A model generated the notes under the pieces. That model was not told the origin of the DNA and did not search any database. It saw nothing but the letters and a program-made list of their open reading frames with translations. Both the position numbers and the translations under genes were made by a program. DNA of 64,000 nucleotides from CAZMXS01 sp964570325 (GTDB lineage Bacteria; Verrucomicrobiota; Kiritimatiellia; CAIQIC01; CAZMXS01), in the NCBI GenBank assembly GCA_964570325.1, contig CAZMXS010000009.1:1-64000 (forward strand), read 5' to 3'. Below, piece after piece: positions 18,473 to 26,406 of the stretch; within the stretch, counting starts at the first letter, position 1; each line of letters begins with the position of its first letter.

Positions 18473-18556
18473 CTAGGGAGGACATGCCACCCCCATCCGG
18501 TAGAACAGTCGTTGCGGCGGCTTGTTCGTGTCTCTCATCGGGTCCGCTTTGCCAGC
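18473..18556 (-). repeat. Exoprotein 3'-tail repeat, copy F (diverged)
   Basis: The minus strand encodes KADPMRDTNKPPQRLFYRMG followed by VACPP and a stop at 18473-18475. It lies about 245 bp after the stop of the gene at 18801. It is related to the tail but mutated in the GAGGADSM part. Confidence 0.7.
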
Positions 18557-18573
18557 CCGCCCATTTTTTTGTT

Positions 18574-18658
18574 AGGCTCCTTTTACGGGTTGGGAATCGT
18601 CTCTTGGGACGATGCAGGCTCGCACCTGCTGAAACCGGCCAAAAGAGGCGGTTCGATG
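18574..18658 (+). repeat. 85-bp dispersed repeat, copy 2
   Basis: Same length and order of motifs as 15327-15411 (AGGCTCC..., GCAGGCT-x-GCACCTGCTG, GCGGTTCGATG). In the 457-bp stretch 18344-18800 only this repeat and tail copy F are recognised. Confidence 0.7.
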
Positions 18659-18800
18659 GTGCGTAGTTTAGCGAAATCCGCGTCAGATGACAAGGTGGCG
18701 ATGCCGGCAGGCGCTTTGCAAGTAACCCGGGGGCATCCTGCGCCGGGCCGGTCAGCCACGGCAGGAAGATCGGCGTTGATAGTCCATCCGCGGCATCCAT

Positions 18801-20873
18801 TCACGGGCGCGCACGGATGCGGTAGGCGCGCCACAATCCCGTCACCGGGTTGGTGCGGGTCACGTCGCCCGAGCATCCCGTGAACTCGTCAACGAGCGAC
18901 CACGCGATTGTTCCCGGCAGATCCGCGGCAGACTCGATTGCATAGTTCGCATTACTACCCGTGTGCAGGACCAATTCGAGACCACCTGGCCCCAAAGCGA
19001 TGGATTTCCAGCGCAGATAGTCGGCGCTGTTGGTCGGCTGGGTATCACAAATCTGTTCGAAGAAGTCGGAATATTCGTCGTGGTCAAAATCGTCCGCCCC
19101 GCCGTCGCTCGTTGTGAGATCCTTGAAGTGCACCAACTCCCACGCATCGGCAAGGTTGTCTCCGTCCGTGTCCTGCGAAGTGGCCACACGCAACTGGACG
19201 CCGTTCGTGCGGTACAGAACCAGCCATTGTCGGTCGCCCGTAAGCGGCGGCAGGTTGGTGACCGCGAACCTATTCGAGACGGAGGATGCCGTCAGGATGT
19301 CAAATCGCCGCCCGCCGAGCGGGTCGTAGCCGCCGAACAGCTCCACGGTCAGACGACCGCCCACCGCCGCATAGCGGGTCACCTGCACCTGATCGTAGCC
19401 GTTGCCGGGGGTTTCTCCGCCCAATTCGATCAGGAGGTTGCCGGCGCCGGATTGAGAGTAGAAGCCCTCGGCCAGGATGGCGCCGGGCGATTGTCCCGGC
19501 GAGATCGTCCCGCTGCTGTGGTACGTGTTGCCTTTCATGGTGCCGTTTGCTTTGACGGTTCCGCCCATCAAGAACAATGATTCCCCACCCCAGTCGCCAC
19601 GGTTCAAATTCACCCGGCCGTTGTACATGACGAACCCGTTGGGCAGTTGCGCCGAGGCGTTATTGACCGTGAACGTCCCTGAGTGGTGGAAAAAGAGCAT
19701 GCCGATTCGCCCCGTAGTCCCGCTCGCAAACACCACATCGCCGGAGTTCCGGAAGAATCCGGACCCGGTGATCCCCGGGTTCTGACCCGTGAAGACGCAC
19801 GTTCCTGTTGTGCCGTTGAAGAAGTCGCTGCCGCTGACCTGCATTGGCAGGGGATTGGTTCTGCCCAGGTCGGTGATCTGCAATTGGCCGTAGTTCATCA
19901 GGGTTCCCTGGAAGACCGGGGGACTGGTGCTGCCCCCGAGAAATACCTCCATGTTCCCAAAGTTTGCCAACTGGTAGGACGGATGCACATTGATGGCGCC
20001 TCCCTCCCACTGGAAGCCGCCGCCCTGGGCGTTGATGATCGGATTGGTCTTGCCGAAATGACCGAACATGACCAGGCCCGTCTTCATGCAGATGGCCCCG
20101 GGGCCGACGGATGAAAACACCTTGTCGTAGAATCCTGTACCCCCGGAAACCACGTAGAACACCGATCCTGTCTGCAAGTGAGCAAACACATTCTCATTGG
20201 TCTCGCGGTGGCCGTAAATACTCAAGCAGGCGCCGGTCTCGAGGCTGATTACTCCGCCGTGGATGAAGAAATATCCTTGAGCCAGGGCCGTGGTTGTGCA
20301 GTTCTCCAATACGAAATTGCCCTCATTGCGGAAGGTTCCTGCTCCGGCCAGGTTGCATGCGCCCGGTCCGTGGACCACAAACGCGCCGCTCGTCTGGTTG
20401 AAGATCTCGCCGGTCAACTGAAGCGAAGGCGTTTGGACCAGTTCAATCTGTCCCTCGTTTCCCAGCCAGAGGTCAATCGTCGAGGGCGGCGCGCCCGTGA
20501 TCGTCATGGCGCCTTGGTTCCAAAATCGGCCGTCGCCCGTAAGCGTGGCGTTGTGAAGAACCGATGTCCCGGTAACCAGGATGCCGCCACCCGTTTCGAT
20601 GTTGAGCACGCCTCCTTGCAGAAAGAGCGCCGCGACCTGTTCTGGATGCTGAACGGTGATCTGGTGCGATACGCGTGCGGTGTCGCCCGTCGAGGGATAT
20701 CTGCCGAGACCGCCGGAAGCACTCCAGGTTGCGTTGTCGTGCCAGTAACCATTTTGCACGGAAACGTAGTCCGTCGTCATGGCACCCGCGCTCAACACGA
20801 GGCCGACCCCGGCCGCCCAGCAACCATCCCAGGGGAAATGAAAAAAGCGCCACCGGCCCCTTTGACCTTTCAT
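18801..20873 (-). CDS. Exported beta-helix protein with passenger-like repeats
   Basis: The protein has 690 residues. The start is ATG 20873 because GGAGAGGGGGTG precedes it; a longer frame reaches 20924. A hydrophobic segment (CWAAGVGLVLSAGA) acts as signal peptide. Next is YWHDNATWSASGGLGRYPST-GD, like the opening of G8 or autotransporter-passenger proteins. Many short beta-helix rungs follow (LTGDGRFWNQGAMTITG, TFRNEGNFVLEN), ending with GTISPGQSPGAI, typical of autotransporter-type repeats. A thrombospondin-3-like hinge (SQDTDGDNLADAWEL, DDFDHDEYSDFFEQ) and a short C-terminal domain ending WRAYRIRARP complete it. No beta-barrel translocator is seen, so it is likely secreted or anchored some other way. 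Confidence 0.8.
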   Translation of the reverse strand: MKGQRGRWRFFHFPWDGCWAAGVGLVLSAGAMTTDYVSVQNGYWHDNATWSASGGLGRYPSTGDTARVSHQITVQHPEQVAALFLQGGVLNIETGGGILVTGTSVLHNATLTGDGRFWNQGAMTITGAPPSTIDLWLGNEGQIELVQTPSLQLTGEIFNQTSGAFVVHGPGACNLAGAGTFRNEGNFVLENCTTTALAQGYFFIHGGVISLETGACLSIYGHRETNENVFAHLQTGSVFYVVSGGTGFYDKVFSSVGPGAICMKTGLVMFGHFGKTNPIINAQGGGFQWEGGAINVHPSYQLANFGNMEVFLGGSTSPPVFQGTLMNYGQLQITDLGRTNPLPMQVSGSDFFNGTTGTCVFTGQNPGITGSGFFRNSGDVVFASGTTGRIGMLFFHHSGTFTVNNASAQLPNGFVMYNGRVNLNRGDWGGESLFLMGGTVKANGTMKGNTYHSSGTISPGQSPGAILAEGFYSQSGAGNLLIELGGETPGNGYDQVQVTRYAAVGGRLTVELFGGYDPLGGRRFDILTASSVSNRFAVTNLPPLTGDRQWLVLYRTNGVQLRVATSQDTDGDNLADAWELVHFKDLTTSDGGADDFDHDEYSDFFEQICDTQPTNSADYLRWKSIALGPGGLELVLHTGSNANYAIESAADLPGTIAWSLVDEFTGCSGDVTRTNPVTGLWRAYRIRARP

Positions 20874-21147
20874 GAGCACCCCCTCTCCAATCACCGCAAA
20901 CCAAGCGCTTTGACTGAAACGCATTATAGCTGTTCCGAGGGGCGGGTGTTAAGCGAGAAACTGGGAACAGCCTCCGGCGAAGCAAGGGTAGGGGACTAAC
21001 TTTCGGTCTCGCGTGGAGGGAGCCCGGAGGACGACCGGAACGCCGGCCCAGCGCACGAATCTCCTGCGGAGAATTTTCGATTCAGCCATTTGATTAATTG
21101 GTTTATATGCCGGGACCGATACCGATAAAAAAAATGCAAAAAAGTTC

Positions 21148-21175
21148 TTTACAACGAAATCACCAAGTGTATGTT
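21148..21175 (+). promoter_or_regulatory. Predicted sigma-70 promoter of the glycoside hydrolase operon
   Basis: TTTACA (21148-21153), 16 bases, TATGTT (21170-21175). The expected start of RNA is near 21182, giving a leader of about 60 nt that contains the operator at 21188. The rest of the 371-bp stretch from 20874 is AT-rich around 21080-21160 and shows no gene. Confidence 0.5.
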
Positions 21176-21187
21176 TGTATGCAATAT

Positions 21188-21201
21188 CGGTAGCGCTCCC
21201 G
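21188..21201. promoter_or_regulatory. LacI-type operator candidate
   Basis: CGGTAGCGCTCCCG is a 14-bp near-perfect palindrome with the central GC step typical of LacI/GalR operators. It sits just downstream of the predicted transcription start, where bound repressor would block initiation. A LacI gene closes this locus (29015). A further CCGATACCGAT sequence lies at about 21115-21125. Confidence 0.5.
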
Positions 21202-21244
21202 GTAAATACGAGTTTAAGTATTCAGGCAAAGAGAGGAGTAAAGC

Positions 21245-24200
21245 ATGAGCAGGTGCTGGTTGGCGGTTCGGGTTCCTCTGATGGCGACGGCGGTGTGGGG
21301 CGTGCTGGGAGGGGTTCCGGCGGTTGCGCAGAGCCGGTTGACGGTGGATGCCGCGCCGGCCCAGCGCAAGGCGATCAACAAGCGCATCTATGGCGTGAAC
21401 ATCGCCAACTGGTGTGCGCCCTATTACCTCAAGCAGTGTACGCCGGCGCTGACGAACGCGGGCGTGACGGTGGTTCGCTACGGCGCGACGAACATCGAGC
21501 GCTACAACTGGCGGAATAACCGGATGTACAATGTCATTTCCAAGACCAACCAGTATGTGCCGACGAGCTGGCGCTATTTCATTGAATGGGCGCGCAATGA
21601 CGTTCGGGCTGAACCGTTCCTCCAGGCTTCGGTCTTTGGTCATGTGGCCAACGATGAAGGGGCGGCGAGCTACGATTATGTTCAGACCGTTGCCGATCTC
21701 ACCAACTGGGTCGCGCAGGCCGGCACGAATGTGTTGATCTGGGGCGTGGGCAACGAGCCGTTCATCGCCTGGAAACTGCTGGAATACAAATACACCCGCA
21801 CCAATGGCGAGAGTTATGCGTATAACGACGGCGCGCACGGCGACCAGATTTACAACGAGGACGTCGAGCAGGATTATTATTTCAGCCGCTTCACGACCGT
21901 GGCCGAGGCGATCCGCCGGGCCAACCGGACGGCGACGATTCTTGGGCCGACCCCCGCGAACTGGTGGCTCTATTGGGGCACGGATTTCTCCGCATTCTGT
22001 CCGGCCAAGAAGAGCGCGCCCGGCGCCTATCTCGACGACAACGGCTGGTACGCGATGGCCTCGGCCGCCAACCAGGCCGACCCGCGCGTCTTTCCCCAGC
22101 GCGTCGGCGTGCCCGAGGTCTGCGGCTGGGAGATGAACGAGCAGACCGGCGCGTTCAACGACAACCGGAACATGTGCCAGTTCGCCAAGCGGATGAACGA
22201 ATATGCCATGACGCACGGCGGCACGCAGATTTGCAACTACCTCGACTTCCACCGCTACATGAACTGCGCGGATGACGCGACCGCCGTGCAGGAGACGCGC
22301 GATTTATGGGATCCCGATTACCAGAGCTGGGACAAGGAGACGGGCGGCTCGGGCACCAAGACCAAGATCCTCGCGCGGTTCAACAACTTGCTGAATTATT
22401 ATAACACCAACATGCTGCCCTCGCTGTCGGAGTACGACTTCTTTTATTGGCAGGGGCATCCGGCCGAGATGCAGATTTCCGCGCTTGGGCAGGTGGACTA
22501 CCTCGGCATCTTCCCGCGCCAGAACGTGCAGATGGCCTGCAACTGGTATATTGGCGAGCCGGACCAGTCCGGCGGCGGTTATGAGCATGCGGCCGATTCC
22601 GCGAAGCAGGCGATGTTCAAGGAGGACAGCACGCCGAATCCGAAGTACTGGGCCTTCAAGCTGATGAGCGATCATTTCCGCGATCAGTCTCTTGCCGCCG
22701 GCGCGGCCGAGCGGGACGCTTTCAGTGTTTATGCCGGGCTGGAAACCTCATCCAGCACATTGACCGTGGTGGCCCACTACAAAGGCCGATATTATCCCTG
22801 GAACGATCCGTATCATCCCGGTGCGTTCATTGAGGGGCAGGGGAATTCCAATGCGCTGATCGCGGTGACGAACTTCACCATCCGCGGCGTGAAGAAAGTT
22901 TTACGTTACGGGCGCTGGGATCCCGCCATTGTGCACATGGCGCCCGGCGGGGTGAGCGTCGCCAACAACTCGTTCACCTATGAGTTCGAGCCGCTTTCGA
23001 TCTACCTCTTTCAGTTCTACGGCCAGACCAATCCGCCGGCCGAGTCCGCCCCGGCTGCCTACTGCCTGGTCCATCCGGGCCGCGTGGATTTCGGCCCGTA
23101 CGGCGCCGGCACGGAAATCCAGCGCCACCATGACGAGCACACGGGTGAAACGTGGTACACCACCAACTACACCCATACGATCAAGGTCACCAACAACCGC
23201 AACAGCAACACCACCTGGCGTGTGTCCGAGTCGGCGGCCTGGTTGGCGATTGTCGGGCCGACCTCCGGCGTGACGGAGGTGACCGCGGTGGTTCCGCTGG
23301 TCGTGACGAATCGCGCGCTGCCGTTCGGCGTCTACAGCACGCAGGTCCAGGTGGTCACTTCAGAAGGGACTATGAGTGTGCCGGTGACGATGGAAGTTAT
23401 TCCGGGGCGGGCGCAGGGCGAGACGCGCATTTTCGACGCGGACACGCATTCGTTGGCTCACGCCTGGAACGAGGCGGAACCCTACTCGGTTGGTTTCTAT
23501 GACATCCACGGCAATCCCGAGGACTGCGATGGGCCGTTCGTGTATGACTTCGCCTTGGACGGCAATGAAAAGTCAAGTTTTGGCGGTCTGGCTTCCATGC
23601 GCGTGGACTTCAACCGCGCCAATGGCGACAACTCCGCCGGCAAGCTCTACGCCGCTTTCGGCACGTATGGGCACGGTGTGTCGAACGCGCCGACCTATTG
23701 TTGGGTGCCGACCAATGCCAATCCGGCGAATTATGCGCTCAAGTTCGACATCAAAACCAAAACCGCAGGTTCGGGCTTCACCAGCACGCGGCTGTTGATG
23801 GTCATTACCGACGACCTCGGCCATAAGGGCAAGCCGAACGTCGGAATCGCCAATTACAAGGACAGCATGCTGATCCCGGACGGGGTCTGGCAGACTATCA
23901 CGATTCCGCTGGGAACCAACTTCTTCAACTGGGCTTATCCCGGCGCTCAGGATGGCAGCCTCGTGACGATGAACTTCGCGAAAGTCCGCCAGGTGGAGTT
24001 CTGCCCTTGGGTTGGCTCGGAGGACAAGCGGGGGACGATCTGGCTCGACAATCTGCGCGTCGAGACCGTCAACGCGGCGACCAATCGCTACCCGGTCGCC
24101 GTAGCCAAGCAGAACAAGCAAATGATCGCGACGAACGAGACCGTGGCGCTTTCGGCCACCAACAGTTTCGATCCGGATGGGACGATCGCGGCCTATCGCT

Positions 24201-26392
24201 GGGTTCCGGCGACGGGGTTATCGGCCAGCAATGCCGCGAGCGTGACGTTCACCCCGCCGGCGCCCGGTCAGTACCGGTTCGAGCTGTTCGTGCAGGACAA
24301 CAAGGGAACCTGGAGCCGCAACCCGGCACAGGTCGCGATCAAGGTGATTCCGCCGCTGGTGGCGACGAACATTCAGTGCTACCGCGACGCGGCGATGACC
24401 AGCCTGATCAGCGGCACCGCGGCCAACTGCCTGGATGTATATGTCAAACTGACCTGCAGCGCCGGCGGTCTGACCAACGAAAACGACTTCATCTTCGCGA
24501 CGATTACGACGACGGACACGGCCCCGGCCGATCAGTACAACAATGTCGGCCCGATCACCATTGTGTTGGAGGAAACGGCGCCCGCCAGCCGCATCTTTAC
24601 GGGGCACTTCCGGCTGGCGGCATTCAGCGATGAGGCGTTTGAACGAATCGGCTTCAAGGAAGGCTGCACCATTCGGACAGCCTGCGCCGGCATAACCAAC
24701 AGCTTTGTCGTCGGGAAGCAAACCTACGGCTATGAACGATACATTGATCACATCGAGGGCGCGACCAACGACGCGAACTATTTCGATGGCGTCTGGAACA
24801 GCTATGCGGATAACCTCAACAGCAACCAGTCGGTTGCCGTCATGAGCGTCGTCACCAATGCCGCGCACAGCGGCTCGACTCGCTCGATGAAAGGCCTTGG
24901 CACGCTCAAACTCAGTCCGACCGGCTCCGTGGACGCGCTGTTCGCGGGCATCATGACCAAGCTGACGCCGTTCACCAACGAGGGCGGCAACGCCTATTAC
25001 AGCTTGAGCGCGACAACGGGCGTAAAGGGTTTGAGCTTTTGGTTGCGCGGCAACGGCACGCGCGTGAGCGTGGTACTCAAGTCGCTGGCGATCACGAATT
25101 ACGATGACTACCTGTTCACGATCGAGCACACGCCCAGCAACGGCTGGAAGAAATACTACCTGTTGTTCACCGATTTCGCGCAGGAGGGTTGGGGCAACTG
25201 CGCGGTGCTGCGCGAGGACGCGCTCAAGCGCGTCAACGCCATCCAGTTCAAATTTGCGTCGAAAATCAATAACCAGACCAATGAGGTGCTGATTGACGAC
25301 CTGGCGTTATTCGGCGGCTCGCCGACCTACTTCTCCAATACCGTTTATCACAAGAGCGGCGTCTGGAGCTTCGAGGGCTACGGCGGCCTGTTGGCCAATC
25401 CGACGTTCGAAGGGCCCAATGCGCCGGGTTGGACCATGGGGTTGCTGGCGACCAACGAGAACTGGGGCGGCTGGATGATGGTGGTGGAGCATTGGAAGTT
25501 CCCCGGCATGCTCAACGAGAACTCGTTTTACCAGACGGTGACGAACGTGAGCGCCAGCACCGCCTACCAATTCAGCATTGATTGTCAGAAAGGCGCCACG
25601 ACTTATACCGGCACGGTGTATCTCGACATCGTTTGGATGAATGCCACTGGCGGGATTCTGGAGGCGGTCACGGCCACCAACCCCGCCGCTTCGCTCAGCT
25701 CCGCCATGTTCACCACGCTCTCCACCGGCTGGCGGACCTCTCCGGTCAGCACGGCGAGGGCGCTAGTCCGCGTGCGTTCGTGGAACAGTCCCACACCGCC
25801 CTACGCGGACAACTGCGTGAAGTTCGATAACGCGAGCTTCACCTCCGCCCAACCGTTGGACAACGGCTGGATCACGACCTGGACCAATGGCTTCACACTG
25901 ACCTACACGACGAACTGCGCCGAGGGGCAGAAAGCCGCGCAGATTGGATCGAGCCTCGCTACACCAGGCTGGCTGGCCGGCTTCCTGGTCGCTCCGTACG
26001 GCCAGGATGTGACCCAGACCAACTTCGCCTCGCGCCAGGGCTTTGCGATCAAGGTCCGACGCGCGCCGAACCATACGGCCACGGGCAACCGCACCGCGCG
26101 TTTCCGGCTCTCCCTCTGCCAGGGTACGAACGATGCCCCGGCGGCCAAGACGCGCTGGCTGCCGGTCAATGGCAGTGTCTGGGAGGACTACACGCTCCTG
26201 CCGAAGAACCGGTTCTACACCACGGCGACCGTGGACAATACGGATCCGGCCGCATGGACGGTTTGGGGCGGGAACTGGGCCGACATCGGCCGGATCGTCA
26301 TCGAGTACGGCGCCTCATGGGAGGGCTTCGATCCATACGACATCATTGTGGACGACTTCAGGCCGATCAACGGCGGAACATTCATGCGTTAA
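21245..26392 (+). CDS. Modular secreted glycoside hydrolase, GH44-like
   Basis: The protein has 1715 residues, starting at ATG 21245 after AGAGAGGAG, with a signal peptide to about 28 (VPAVAQ). The catalytic module (about 30-600) opens with INKRIYGVNIANW and VVRYGATNIERYNWRNN, resembling GH44. It contains WGVGNEP, whose Glu171 fits a clan GH-A acid/base, and PSLSEYDFF, whose Glu396 could be the nucleophile. A BACON-like domain (about 615-725), a carbohydrate-binding-like sandwich (about 725-945), a PKD domain (about 948-1040; DPDGTIAAYRW) and three or more further binding-like sandwiches follow. It probably cleaves a beta-glucan or hemicellulose outside the cell. It is first in a locus with 26407 and a LacI gene. 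Family assignment is by recall of motifs, so moderate. Confidence 0.7.
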   Translation: MSRCWLAVRVPLMATAVWGVLGGVPAVAQSRLTVDAAPAQRKAINKRIYGVNIANWCAPYYLKQCTPALTNAGVTVVRYGATNIERYNWRNNRMYNVISKTNQYVPTSWRYFIEWARNDVRAEPFLQASVFGHVANDEGAASYDYVQTVADLTNWVAQAGTNVLIWGVGNEPFIAWKLLEYKYTRTNGESYAYNDGAHGDQIYNEDVEQDYYFSRFTTVAEAIRRANRTATILGPTPANWWLYWGTDFSAFCPAKKSAPGAYLDDNGWYAMASAANQADPRVFPQRVGVPEVCGWEMNEQTGAFNDNRNMCQFAKRMNEYAMTHGGTQICNYLDFHRYMNCADDATAVQETRDLWDPDYQSWDKETGGSGTKTKILARFNNLLNYYNTNMLPSLSEYDFFYWQGHPAEMQISALGQVDYLGIFPRQNVQMACNWYIGEPDQSGGGYEHAADSAKQAMFKEDSTPNPKYWAFKLMSDHFRDQSLAAGAAERDAFSVYAGLETSSSTLTVVAHYKGRYYPWNDPYHPGAFIEGQGNSNALIAVTNFTIRGVKKVLRYGRWDPAIVHMAPGGVSVANNSFTYEFEPLSIYLFQFYGQTNPPAESAPAAYCLVHPGRVDFGPYGAGTEIQRHHDEHTGETWYTTNYTHTIKVTNNRNSNTTWRVSESAAWLAIVGPTSGVTEVTAVVPLVVTNRALPFGVYSTQVQVVTSEGTMSVPVTMEVIPGRAQGETRIFDADTHSLAHAWNEAEPYSVGFYDIHGNPEDCDGPFVYDFALDGNEKSSFGGLASMRVDFNRANGDNSAGKLYAAFGTYGHGVSNAPTYCWVPTNANPANYALKFDIKTKTAGSGFTSTRLLMVITDDLGHKGKPNVGIANYKDSMLIPDGVWQTITIPLGTNFFNWAYPGAQDGSLVTMNFAKVRQVEFCPWVGSEDKRGTIWLDNLRVETVNAATNRYPVAVAKQNKQMIATNETVALSATNSFDPDGTIAAYRWVPATGLSASNAASVTFTPPAPGQYRFELFVQDNKGTWSRNPAQVAIKVIPPLVATNIQCYRDAAMTSLISGTAANCLDVYVKLTCSAGGLTNENDFIFATITTTDTAPADQYNNVGPITIVLEETAPASRIFTGHFRLAAFSDEAFERIGFKEGCTIRTACAGITNSFVVGKQTYGYERYIDHIEGATNDANYFDGVWNSYADNLNSNQSVAVMSVVTNAAHSGSTRSMKGLGTLKLSPTGSVDALFAGIMTKLTPFTNEGGNAYYSLSATTGVKGLSFWLRGNGTRVSVVLKSLAITNYDDYLFTIEHTPSNGWKKYYLLFTDFAQEGWGNCAVLREDALKRVNAIQFKFASKINNQTNEVLIDDLALFGGSPTYFSNTVYHKSGVWSFEGYGGLLANPTFEGPNAPGWTMGLLATNENWGGWMMVVEHWKFPGMLNENSFYQTVTNVSASTAYQFSIDCQKGATTYTGTVYLDIVWMNATGGILEAVTATNPAASLSSAMFTTLSTGWRTSPVSTARALVRVRSWNSPTPPYADNCVKFDNASFTSAQPLDNGWITTWTNGFTLTYTTNCAEGQKAAQIGSSLATPGWLAGFLVAPYGQDVTQTNFASRQGFAIKVRRAPNHTATGNRTARFRLSLCQGTNDAPAAKTRWLPVNGSVWEDYTLLPKNRFYTTATVDNTDPAAWTVWGGNWADIGRIVIEYGASWEGFDPYDIIVDDFRPINGGTFMR

Positions 26393-26406
26393 GAAGGAGG
26401 CTGAAC

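Noticed and set aside
1968..18556. Interpreting the tail array as an integron
   Set aside because: The tails encode protein in frame at the 15692 gene and show no attC-like structure; no integrase is present.
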